A DNA stretch of 64,000 nucleotides from JAPWJZ01 sp966211335 (GTDB lineage Bacteria > Pseudomonadota > Alphaproteobacteria > Micavibrionales > UBA2020). Below, piece by piece: positions 25,628-33,558 of this stretch; position 1 is the stretch's first letter; every line of letters begins with the position of its first letter. Where the stretch lies: assembly GCA_966211335.1 (NCBI GenBank), contig CBIHNF010000001.1:930001-994000 (forward strand). Reading direction: 5' to 3'. The translations under genes were made by a program, and so were the position numbers. The notes under the pieces are model-generated. The model was not told the DNA's origin. It did no database searches and worked only from the letters and a program-made list of their open reading frames with translations.

Positions 25628-26781
25628 AGAAGCCGGTATATATGGACTACCATTCGACGACGCCCTGCGAGGCTGAAGTGATTGCGGCGATGACGCCCTA
25701 TTTCACGCCGGAGCATTTTGGCAATCCAGGTGCCAAATCCCATGCGGCGGGTCGCAAAGCTGCGTCTGTGATGCAGCACGCGCGAGAACAGGTGGCGGCT
25801 TTGGTCAATGCGGTGCCGGAGGGTATTACCTTTACCAGCGGTGCCACGGAATCAAACAACCTCGCTCTGCTCGGTCTTGCCGCCGCCGCGCCAGAAAGCC
25901 GTCGCGAAATCGTTATCAGCGCCATCGAGCATGACTGCGTCGCCAAAACCGCGGCGAAGCTGGCAAAGCAGGGTTTTACGATTAAAACAGTGGCGGTCAC
26001 GCATGACGGCTTTGCCATGGCCGAACAGCTGGCAGCAGCGGTCACGGAGAAGACGCTTGTCGTTTCCCTCATTGCTGCCAGTCATGAAATCGGCACCATC
26101 CAGCCCTTGAAGGCTGCCGCCGATATTGCCCATGCGAAGGGCGCGCTGCTGCATTCCGACGCGACGCAGGCGGTCGGTAAAATCCCGCTCGATGTCGAGG
26201 CTCTCGGCATTGACCTTCTCAGCTTCTCCGCACATAAGTTTTACGGCCCCGCCGGCATCGGTGCGCTCTATGTGCGCGTCAAAACGCCTGTTGCGATCGC
26301 GCCGGTTTTCTTCGGCGGCGCGCAGCAGGCACTCCGCCCCGGCACGGTACCGCTGCCGCTGGTTGTCGGTTTCGGAGAAGCCTGCCGTATTGCCGCTCTA
26401 AAAATGCAGGGGGAAGCCCCGCGCGTCCGCGCGCTTGTCGACATGCTGCTCGAAAGACTGACAGCGCTGAATATCGGCGCTGCCGTCAATGGCAGCCGTG
26501 ACAATTGCCTGCCCGGTCTTCTCAACCTGCGTTTTGCGGAGCTGGATGCACAAGACCTGATGCTGGAGCTGCAGGATGACCTGTGCCTTTCCACCGGCGC
26601 CGCCTGCGCTTCCGCCGCGCGCAAACCTTCCGCCGTGCTGAAAGCCATTGGCCTTTCGGACGAGGAGGTTGCCGGTAGCCTGCGCTTCTCCCTCGGCCGC
26701 GCGACGACCAAAGAGGAAATTATTTTTGCGGCCGAAAAAATCGGTCTGGCCGCAACCCGCCTTGCCCGAAAGGCCGCCTGA
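25624..26781 (+). CDS. Cysteine desulfurase (NifS/IscS-like), probably for XDH cofactor sulfuration
   Basis: The 385-aa class V aminotransferase-fold enzyme starts with VYMDYHSTTP. It has the PLP-Lys in SFSAHKFYGPAG and an active-site Cys in STGAACASAARKPS. It moves sulfur from cysteine as a persulfide. It overlaps xdhC by ATGA and is not next to iscU, iscA or iscR. In Rhodobacter capsulatus a NifS-type enzyme (NifS4) sulfurates XdhC-bound cofactor, so the same dedicated role is inferred here. Arg takes the place of the usual residue after ACAS. Confidence 0.87.
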   Translation: MKKPVYMDYHSTTPCEAEVIAAMTPYFTPEHFGNPGAKSHAAGRKAASVMQHAREQVAALVNAVPEGITFTSGATESNNLALLGLAAAAPESRREIVISAIEHDCVAKTAAKLAKQGFTIKTVAVTHDGFAMAEQLAAAVTEKTLVVSLIAASHEIGTIQPLKAAADIAHAKGALLHSDATQAVGKIPLDVEALGIDLLSFSAHKFYGPAGIGALYVRVKTPVAIAPVFFGGAQQALRPGTVPLPLVVGFGEACRIAALKMQGEAPRVRALVDMLLERLTALNIGAAVNGSRDNCLPGLLNLRFAELDAQDLMLELQDDLCLSTGAACASAARKPSAVLKAIGLSDEEVAGSLRFSLGRATTKEEIIFAAEKIGLAATRLARKAA

Positions 26782-26792
26782 AGGATGATGAG

Positions 26793-29066
26793 ATGAACGA
26801 TACGCCAGCCGACCTCCCCGTCAACGAGGAATTTGTTATTGAAGAGCCTGTCGACGCCTCTGACAAGAAGCCGGAGATGAGCTGCTGCGCCCATGGCGAG
26901 GGGGAGGGCGAAAAACCTGCAGCCCCAATTCCCGCAGGCAAACCCAATGGCTATTATATCTGTCCCATGTGCGAAGGTGTACGCCAGATCGGCCCCGGCA
27001 GCTGCCCCAAATGCGGCATGGCCCTGGTGCCCGAGATTGTCACGGCGGAAGACGCCCCCAACCCTGAATTCGATGACATGATGAACCGCTTTTGGGCGGC
27101 GGTGCTGCTGACCATTCCCGTCTTCGGCCTTGAGATGGGCCGCCATATGTTTGATATCCACCAGTGGATTTCGGCGACCTTTGCGCTGCGCTTCCAGCTG
27201 CTGTTCGCAACGCCGGTGGTTCTCTGGGCGGGGCTGCCGTTTTTCCGTCGCGGGTTTGACAGTTTCCGCACCGGCAACCTCAATATGTTTACGCTTATCG
27301 CCATGGGCACGGGCGTTGCCTATATTTACAGCCTCGTCGCCGCGCTGGCCCCGGGCCTTTTCCCCGAAGCATTTCGCCAGAAAGACGGCACCGTGCCGGT
27401 TTATTTTGAGGCGGCGTCGGCCATCATCGCCCTTGTCCTGCTGGGGCAGGTGCTGGAGCTAAAGGCGCGCGAAAAAACCGGCGATGCCATTCGCGCGCTT
27501 TTGAATCTGGTCCCCAAAGCCGCACGCCGCGTCACGGCGGGCGGCGATGACGAGGAAGTCGCCATAGAGCATATCACGGCGGGCGATACGCTGCGCCTTC
27601 GCCCCGGCGAGCGCATTCCCGTGGATGGCATCCTCCTGCAGGGTGACAGTTATGTGGATGAATCCATGGTGACGGGGGAGGCAACGCCGGTGCTGAAATC
27701 CCAAGGCGCAACCGTGACCGGCGGCACGCTCAACCAGCGCGGCAGCTTTACGATGAAGGCCGAAAAGGTCGGCGCGGATACCATGCTGGCGCATATCGTG
27801 CAGCTGGTGGCGGAAGCGCAGCGCAGCCGCGCGCCCATTCAGGGGCTTGCAGATCAAGTGGCAGGCTGGTTCGTGCCAGCGGTCATCACGGCGGCCGGCA
27901 TCAGCTTTATCTTCTGGTTTATGCTGGGGCCGGTACCGGCACTTTCATACGCTGTTATTTGCGCGGTGTCGGTGCTGATTATTGCCTGCCCCTGCGCGCT
28001 GGGGCTTGCAACGCCGATGTCGGTAACCGTCGGCATCGGGCGCGGCGCATCCGCCGGCATCCTCATCCGCCATGCGGCGGCGCTTGAAAACCTCGGCAAG
28101 GCGGACACGCTGCTGGTTGATAAAACCGGCACGCTGACGGAAGGGCATCCGGCGGTCACGGCCGTCATACCGACCGAAGGTTTCAACGACCGCCAGCTGC
28201 TGGGCCTTGCCGCTGCGCTTGAAAAAGCCAGCGAGCATCCGCTTGCCAAAGCCGTGCTGACGGCGGCGACTGCCCGCGGTATCGAGGCTGAAACGGCCGA
28301 CGAATTCGAGGCCGTGAGCGGCAAGGGCGTGACCGGGCATATCGCCGGCAGCGTCAACCAGATCGTCGCGCTCGGTAACGCGGCGCATATGCAGGATTTG
28401 TTCGTCGACGTCGCCGCGCTTAGCGACCGCGCGACGTTTTTACAATCGGCCGGCTCGACCGTGTTCTACGTCGGCGTCGGCGGGCGTCTTGCCGGGCTGA
28501 TCGCCGTGGCGGACCCCATTAAGGCCTCCTCCGAAAAGGCCATCGCCGCGCTGAAGGCCGAAGGGCTTGATATCATCATGGTGACGGGCGACAACCAGAA
28601 AACGGCGGATGCTGTGGCGGCAACGCTGGGCATCGGCAAGGTGATTGCGGGGCTTCTGCCGCAGGATAAAATCCGCATCGTGACCGAATTGCAGGCGAAG
28701 GGTAAAATTGTTGCACTTGCCGGCGACGGCATCAACGATGCACCGGCGCTGGCCAAGGCGGATGCCGGCATCGCCATGGGCGCGGGGGCAGATGTGGCGC
28801 TGAACAGTGCCGGCATCGTCCTCGTGAAGGGCGACCTCAACGGTATTTTAAGGGCGCGGCATCTCTCCCGCGCGGTCATGGGGAATATCCGCCAGAACCT
28901 GTTCTTTGCCTTCGTCTATAACGTACTCGGCATACCTGTCGCGGGAGGGATTCTGTATCCCTTCTTCGGGACTTTGCTCAATCCAATGATGGCGGCGGCG
29001 GCGATGTCGCTCAGCTCCCTTTGCGTGATTGGCAATGCGCTGCGGCTGAAAGCGGTTAAAATCTAG
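26793..29066 (+). CDS. Copper-translocating P1B-type ATPase with N-terminal heavy-metal-binding domain
   Basis: The 757-aa pump has a short Cys-rich N terminus and a heavy-metal-binding domain (residues about 53-82: YYICPMCEGV and CPKCGMALVPE) in place of a classic HMA domain. The transmembrane CPC motif is in IIACPCALGLATP (about residue 400). The phosphorylation site is DKTGTLTEG (about 443), followed by SEHPLAKA and GDGINDAPALAKAD. CPC with this HMBD marks Cu(I)/Ag(I) exporters of the CopA/SilP group. It lies 11 bp after the desulfurase gene with a Shine-Dalgarno GAAGGA, and may be the last gene of the xdh transcript. Confidence 0.93.
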   Translation: MNDTPADLPVNEEFVIEEPVDASDKKPEMSCCAHGEGEGEKPAAPIPAGKPNGYYICPMCEGVRQIGPGSCPKCGMALVPEIVTAEDAPNPEFDDMMNRFWAAVLLTIPVFGLEMGRHMFDIHQWISATFALRFQLLFATPVVLWAGLPFFRRGFDSFRTGNLNMFTLIAMGTGVAYIYSLVAALAPGLFPEAFRQKDGTVPVYFEAASAIIALVLLGQVLELKAREKTGDAIRALLNLVPKAARRVTAGGDDEEVAIEHITAGDTLRLRPGERIPVDGILLQGDSYVDESMVTGEATPVLKSQGATVTGGTLNQRGSFTMKAEKVGADTMLAHIVQLVAEAQRSRAPIQGLADQVAGWFVPAVITAAGISFIFWFMLGPVPALSYAVICAVSVLIIACPCALGLATPMSVTVGIGRGASAGILIRHAAALENLGKADTLLVDKTGTLTEGHPAVTAVIPTEGFNDRQLLGLAAALEKASEHPLAKAVLTAATARGIEAETADEFEAVSGKGVTGHIAGSVNQIVALGNAAHMQDLFVDVAALSDRATFLQSAGSTVFYVGVGGRLAGLIAVADPIKASSEKAIAALKAEGLDIIMVTGDNQKTADAVAATLGIGKVIAGLLPQDKIRIVTELQAKGKIVALAGDGINDAPALAKADAGIAMGAGADVALNSAGIVLVKGDLNGILRARHLSRAVMGNIRQNLFFAFVYNVLGIPVAGGILYPFFGTLLNPMMAAAAMSLSSLCVIGNALRLKAVKI

Positions 29067-29203
29067 CCATAAATCAAATTATAGAAAATGCTTATGGAAT
29101 AAGGCAAGATTATTGCGCCGTTAGTCATTGTTTTTTAAGCATCAGCACCTAAAATCGTTACATAACAATATAAAGTAGTCATAACGCAAAAAAGGATTCC
29201 GCG

Positions 29204-31324
29204 ATGTCGAAACCCGCAGCAGATCTTTCCGCCAACCCACTCGTCAATGGCCCGAAGCTGCCCTATGGCGCACCGCCGCTCGATGTCATCAAGCCCGAGC
29301 ATTATTTGCCCGCGGTCGAATTCTATATCGCCGAGGCCCGCCAGCAGGTGGAAGACATCAAGAACAACCGCGCGCCCGCGAACTTTAAAAACACCATCGA
29401 GGCGCTTGAGCTTTCCGGCCATAACTTCAACCGCGTGACGACCATCTTCGGCAACGTCATCGGCAACAACGGCAACGATGAATTGCGCGGCCTTGAAAAG
29501 CAGATCGACCTGCTCGCCGTCCAGTTCGGCAGCGACGTGATGATGGATGCGAAGCTCTTCTCCCGCATCAAAGAAGTCTACGACCAGCGCGACAGCCTGT
29601 CCCTGCAGCCCGAGCAAAAAATGCTGCTGACCGAAACCTACAAAAATTTCGTCCGCTCGGGCGCGCTGCTGGATGACGCGCAGAAGCTGGAGCTTCGCGC
29701 CGTCAATGAAAAGCTCTCCGACCTCGGCACCAACTTCCGCAACAACGTGCTGCTGGCGACGTCCGAATACGAAAAGGTCATCGACAACGAAGCTGATCTC
29801 AAAGGCCTGCCGGACCGCGTGAAAGCGCAGTACAAGGAAGCGGCCGAGGAAAAGGGCCTGACCGGCAAATGGCTGATCAAGCTGTCGCCGCCGCCCGTCG
29901 ATATCGCCGAATATTCCGAGAACCGCGCCCTGCGGGAAGAAATCTACCGTGCGCGCGGCAACGTGGCCTTCGGCGGCAAGTACGACAACCGCCCCGTCGT
30001 CCTCGATATCGTCGAGCAGCGCGAGAAGAAAGCGAAGCTGCTGGGCTTTGATACCTATGCAGGCTTCGTCCTCGACAACCGCATGGCGAAAACGCCGGAA
30101 ACCGTCAACGAATTCCTGCAAAAGAACGAGGAAGTGTACCGTCCCGCCGCCGCAGAGTTCCTGAAAAAAGTGCAGGACTATGCGAAGAAGACCGACGGCC
30201 TCACCGACCTGCAGCCCTGGGACCTCGCCATCTATTCCCGCAAGCTGAAGGAAGAAACCTTCAGCATGAACCTTGAAGAACTGCGCCCCTATTTCAACCT
30301 CGAAAACGTCATGGATGGCCTTCGCAAGCACGCGGAGAAGCTGTTCAACATCGAGATGACGGAAACGAAAGACAAATACCCCGTCTATCACCCGGATGTG
30401 AAGGTTTACGAGATCAAGGACAAAGCCTCCGGCGAGATGATCGGCCTGTTCTACGGCGATTATTACGCCCGCGCCGGCGCCAAGAACAACGGCGCCTGGA
30501 TGAACACCTTCCGCAACCGCGGCCTGAACGAGCAGGGCGAAAACGAATTCTCCATCGTCACCAACACCTGCAACTTCCCGAAACCGACGAAAGACAACCC
30601 GACGCTGCTGTCGCTGGATGAAGTACGTACCGTCTTCCACGAATTCGGCCACGGCCTCCACGCGCTGCTGGCGAAAGGCGATTACGGTTCCTTGACCGGC
30701 ACCAACGTGAAGTGGGACTTTGTGGAACTGCCCTCGCAGCTGCAAGAGAACTGGGCGCAGCAGAAGGAAGTGCTGGATACCTTCGCCCGTCACCCCAAAA
30801 CCGGCCTGCCGCTCGACCCCGCGACGATCCAGAAAATCCACGACATGGAGAACTTTGACTCGGCCTATTCGGGCCTCCGCCAGACTTTCCTTGGCAAGCT
30901 CGACATGAAATGGCATTCGACGAAACGCGAAGATATCCAGTCCGTCGAAAAGCTGGAAGACGGCATCGTTTCCAGCACCTGGCTGTTCCCGCGCGTGGCC
31001 GGCACGCAATCGACCTCCTTCGGCCACCTGTTCTCCGGTGGTTACGCGGCTGGTTACTACAGCTACAAGTGGGCGGAAGCGCTGGAAGCCGACGTCTTCG
31101 GCGAGTTCCAGAAGAAAGGCCTCTACGACAAGGACAGCGCCGAGCGCCTCCGCAATACCATCTACAGCCAGGGCGGCACGACCGATCCGGAAGCGCTGTT
31201 CGTCTCCATGATGGGCCGCAAGCTGGACCCCGACGCGCTGTTCCGCCGTGAGGGCCTGCTGGAAGACAAAAAGCCCGTCAACAACAACGCGCCGAAACCG
31301 CCGAATGCACATAAGGCGGGCTAA
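29204..31324 (+). CDS. dcp: M3-family metallopeptidase, peptidyl-dipeptidase Dcp type
   Basis: The 706-aa protein has the zinc motif HEFGHGLHALL within TVFHEFGHG and the downstream ligand segment DFVELPSQLQENW. The N terminus NPLVNGPKLPYGAPPLDVIKPEHY matches Dcp/oligopeptidase A starts. No signal peptide is seen, so it acts on cytoplasmic peptides, removing C-terminal dipeptides or cutting oligopeptides. A Shine-Dalgarno AAGGA precedes ATG 29204. The 137-bp gap upstream is AT-rich with TATAAA at 29169-29174 but no clear -35. A Pro/Asn-rich tail ends the protein. Confidence 0.92.
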   Translation: MSKPAADLSANPLVNGPKLPYGAPPLDVIKPEHYLPAVEFYIAEARQQVEDIKNNRAPANFKNTIEALELSGHNFNRVTTIFGNVIGNNGNDELRGLEKQIDLLAVQFGSDVMMDAKLFSRIKEVYDQRDSLSLQPEQKMLLTETYKNFVRSGALLDDAQKLELRAVNEKLSDLGTNFRNNVLLATSEYEKVIDNEADLKGLPDRVKAQYKEAAEEKGLTGKWLIKLSPPPVDIAEYSENRALREEIYRARGNVAFGGKYDNRPVVLDIVEQREKKAKLLGFDTYAGFVLDNRMAKTPETVNEFLQKNEEVYRPAAAEFLKKVQDYAKKTDGLTDLQPWDLAIYSRKLKEETFSMNLEELRPYFNLENVMDGLRKHAEKLFNIEMTETKDKYPVYHPDVKVYEIKDKASGEMIGLFYGDYYARAGAKNNGAWMNTFRNRGLNEQGENEFSIVTNTCNFPKPTKDNPTLLSLDEVRTVFHEFGHGLHALLAKGDYGSLTGTNVKWDFVELPSQLQENWAQQKEVLDTFARHPKTGLPLDPATIQKIHDMENFDSAYSGLRQTFLGKLDMKWHSTKREDIQSVEKLEDGIVSSTWLFPRVAGTQSTSFGHLFSGGYAAGYYSYKWAEALEADVFGEFQKKGLYDKDSAERLRNTIYSQGGTTDPEALFVSMMGRKLDPDALFRREGLLEDKKPVNNNAPKPPNAHKAG

Positions 31325-31358
31325 AGGCTTAACCTAAGTTTTGAAAAATAGTGGCGGA

Positions 31359-31526
31359 TTAATCCGTCGCGCGGCAGCAGCAGTCTTCTTCTTTTTGGAG
31401 GAGGCTGCTGTCGCTTTTTGGCACCATGGAAAGCTTCACGGAAGAAACGGGGCGGCGCACGGCGGTGACGCGGGTGTTTGCAGTTTGTTGCGGGGCGACT
31501 GTGCGCGCTGGGAGGGAGTTCGTCAT
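31359..31526 (-). CDS. Possible small protein of 55 aa, unsupported by homology
   Basis: ATG 31526 is preceded on the minus strand by AGGA at a normal distance. The frame runs 55 codons to TAA and ends LLQKEEDCCCRATD, with three consecutive TGC codons. It crosses the stem-loop assigned to the plus-strand peptidase terminator, so one of the two readings may be chance. No family is recognised and composition does not decide the matter. Confidence 0.2.
   Translation of the reverse strand: MTNSLPARTVAPQQTANTRVTAVRRPVSSVKLSMVPKSDSSLLQKEEDCCCRATD
31378..31419 (+). terminator. Rho-independent terminator after the M3 peptidase
   Basis: A 14-bp stem (CAGCAGTCTTCTTC with GGAGGAGGCTGCTG, three G-U pairs) encloses a five-T loop. 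After a four-base spacer (TCGC) it is followed by TTTTT at 31415-31419. It starts 54 bp after the peptidase stop codon. Confidence 0.65.
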
Positions 31527-31660
31527 GATGTCCTGCCTTTCCGTTCTTCTTCGTCAAAATTGGCGACCGGGAAAGTGTAGGCCAGAACGGCAGGCCAAGT
31601 CACAGCGTTTAGCCCTTATTTTATTGCGTTTTTGTGACGCGGCGCAGCAAGCGAAAGCCG

Positions 31661-32548
31661 TTAATTCCTGTTCAAAAATGACAAAATAAAATCTTTCGTC
31701 GGTTTGTCGGCCAGCGCCGGCACATGGCCCGCCCCGGGGCAGATGTGGATTTCCGCGTTTGGTTTCAACGCTTTCAGGCCGGAAATTTCGGCAGGAGTGC
31801 AGAGGTCGGAAACGCTGCCGGCGACAAGCGCGATGGGGCAGGTGAGCATTAACAACCCCGGCGTCAGGTCGACATCAGCTTTGAGGTCAGTCAGCGCGCG
31901 GCGTGCGAGCAGCGGATCAAAATGGAATTGGAAGGTTTCGGGGCCTGTCTGCCGCAACTGATAGCGGGCGTAATGGCCCCAGACTTCCTCCGGCACATCG
32001 CCCAGCGGCAGGTTAACGCGCAGCGCCGCTTCGTACTGTTGCGGGTCGCGGAAGGTCGGCAGGTTTTCGCTCACATAGCCAAGGATGCGGTCAAGGCCTG
32101 CGCGGTTTGGCTTCGGCGTAATATCCACCAGCGTCAGCGTCCGCATGACACCGCCGCGGCCGAGCATGGCGAGGTAAAGCGCAATCAGCCCGCCCATCGA
32201 GGTGCCAATCCAGTGCACGTTTTCCAGCTTCATCTGCTGCAAAAAAGCCGTAAAAACCTCGCCATAGACATCAACGCCGTAATTGGCGGGATTGGCGAAA
32301 CGGCTGCTGCCGCCGCGCCCCGGCGCATCGGCCGCGATGACGGCATAGCCCGCGTCCTGAAGTGATTCTGCGATAAAGTCGAAATCATGGCTCTGGCGCG
32401 TCAGCCCGTGCAGGCAGAAAACCGTGCCTTTATAAGAATTTTTCGGCCGCCACAGCTGATAGAAAATGCTGACTTTTTCACCGCCGAAAACACCGTCCAG
32501 CAAAAGCGTATTTTCAACATAGCCCTGTTGCACTGCGTCAGTCGTCAT
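31661..32548 (-). CDS. Alpha/beta-fold hydrolase
   Basis: The 295-aa protein has the canonical order: oxyanion motif FCLHGLTRQSHD, nucleophile elbow GTSMGGLIA, an acidic residue near LVAGSVSDLCTP and the catalytic His in GAGHVPALAD. No signal peptide is present. The family includes esterases, C-C bond hydrolases and lactonases, and the substrate cannot be inferred. It is a single gene converging on the M3 peptidase and divergent from the small barrel protein gene. Confidence 0.82.
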   Translation of the reverse strand: MTTDAVQQGYVENTLLLDGVFGGEKVSIFYQLWRPKNSYKGTVFCLHGLTRQSHDFDFIAESLQDAGYAVIAADAPGRGGSSRFANPANYGVDVYGEVFTAFLQQMKLENVHWIGTSMGGLIALYLAMLGRGGVMRTLTLVDITPKPNRAGLDRILGYVSENLPTFRDPQQYEAALRVNLPLGDVPEEVWGHYARYQLRQTGPETFQFHFDPLLARRALTDLKADVDLTPGLLMLTCPIALVAGSVSDLCTPAEISGLKALKPNAEIHICPGAGHVPALADKPTKDFILSFLNRN

Positions 32549-32598
32549 GGGTTTGCTTTTCCTTGGCTATTCGGCGGCGATTTGAAACATCCGTTCAT

Positions 32599-32615
32599 CA
32601 GGTTTCCGGAACCTG
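32599..32615. repeat. Short inverted repeat in the 215-bp gap upstream of the barrel protein gene
   Basis: CAGGTT-TCCGG-AACCTG has perfect 6-bp arms. It lies 51-67 bp upstream of the hydrolase start and has no T-run. It may be an operator for the divergent hydrolase gene; nothing else supports it. Confidence 0.3.
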
Positions 32616-32725
32616 ACGCCGATTAATGTATTGGATAGAGCGTGAACTATGAACAAGAAACGCGGCCCCAAAACACTGATAACCCTATGTATTATGGAAT
32701 TCAACTTCAGGAGTCTTTAATACAT

Positions 32726-32770
32726 ATGTCAGATAATAGGGGTGTCACCAGAAGGTTGAGGAAATGTTAA
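32726..32770 (+). CDS. Possible 14-codon upstream ORF overlapping the next start
   Basis: ATG 32726 follows AGGAGT by about 12 bases and is read for 14 codons (MSDNRGVTRRLRKC) to a TAA that overlaps the ATG at 32764 as ATGTTAA. Such an overlap could couple translation of the barrel protein to this leader. Its length allows chance. Confidence 0.2.
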   Translation: MSDNRGVTRRLRKC

Positions 32771-33558
32771 CGCGGCTGGCCATTGCTGTAATCTGTCTAA
32801 CCCCTGCGCTTTTCCCGCAGCATGCCGAAGCGTTTGAGACATCCTCCCAGTCCATGCCGACCATCGTCATTCATCCGGCGCCGAAGCCGCAACCGGCACC
32901 CCAGTTTCAGGCACCCGCACCCGCAGCAACGGCTGGTGCGTACCACATCACCCAACGGACCTCGCTTTTCATTGATGGCCAGCCTGTCGCCAGCCGCACG
33001 ATGGAAGGGACGGCGGTCGTTTCCGCCCTCTCCGGCAGCAGCTTCGGCCATCCGGTTGCGGGTACGCCGGGCAGCGTCGGTGCCGTTGTGAAGCATCAGG
33101 CAACAGACAATCTCAGCTTCATGGGCAGCTATAACTTCTCCCCTCCCAGCAGCTTCGGCGCCGGCCAGTATGACACCGGCTATCGGCATGACACATTCGC
33201 GCCGCAGACCTATGGCTCCAGCTACTCGCTCGGCCTTGGCGCAGAATGGCAACAGACAGATCACCTTTCTTTCCGTACCGGCGTGCAGTACGACAATACG
33301 CCCGCCTTCAGCCCGCAGGCCCTGCAGAACGACCGCGCTGGAAAAAGCTATCTTGCCCAGTTGGGCGCCCGCCTGAACCTTGGCAACGATACGTCCCTTG
33401 ATGTCGCGGCGTCGCATATCTTCTTCAAGGACGGGATGATGGGCATCAGCAAAAGCCTCACCGACGACCCCAACAACGACGCGCAGCTTCAGCTGAAGGG
33501 AAAAACTTTCTCCCACGACAACGTCATTAAAGTACAGGTTCACTGGAAGTTTAAATGA
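32764..33558 (+). CDS. Exported protein, probably a small outer-membrane beta-barrel
   Basis: The 264-aa protein has a clear signal peptide (hydrophobic LAIAVICLTPALF, cleavage near AEA, residue 23). A Pro/Gln/Ala-rich linker follows, then alternating polar and hydrophobic segments ending in an aromatic residue two from the end (VHWKFK), as in outer-membrane barrels. Tyr, Ser and Gly are abundant (YNFSPPSSFGAGQYDTGY). No family is recognised. A Shine-Dalgarno GAGGAA precedes the ATG, and the gene overlaps the Nudix gene by 4 bp (ATGA), so it heads that operon. Confidence 0.6.
   Translation: MLTRLAIAVICLTPALFPQHAEAFETSSQSMPTIVIHPAPKPQPAPQFQAPAPAATAGAYHITQRTSLFIDGQPVASRTMEGTAVVSALSGSSFGHPVAGTPGSVGAVVKHQATDNLSFMGSYNFSPPSSFGAGQYDTGYRHDTFAPQTYGSSYSLGLGAEWQQTDHLSFRTGVQYDNTPAFSPQALQNDRAGKSYLAQLGARLNLGNDTSLDVAASHIFFKDGMMGISKSLTDDPNNDAQLQLKGKTFSHDNVIKVQVHWKFK

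Larger units (their letters stand above)
31325..31660. other. 336-bp intergenic stretch between two converging genes
   Basis: The stretch holds a strong stem-loop terminator for the M3 peptidase (31378-31419). On the minus strand it also holds a possible 55-codon ORF (31359-31526). The rest (31530-31660) shows only a loose inverted repeat, GTCACA/TGTGAC, with a long loop. No tRNA or conserved RNA was recognised. Confidence 0.6.

Noticed and set aside
27563..27576. CATAGAGCAT in the copper ATPase gene, identical to half of the regulon palindrome
   Set aside because: It is in coding sequence and the other arm of the palindrome is missing, so it is a chance half-site.
29135..31312. 725-codon open frame on the minus strand
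   Set aside because: It is antisense to the M3 peptidase, which has intact zinc motifs. The long open frame follows from GC-rich codon use.
32635..32643. ATAGAGCGT upstream of the barrel protein gene, similar to the regulon half-site
   Set aside because: The left arm (GTATTGG) does not match and there is no second copy.
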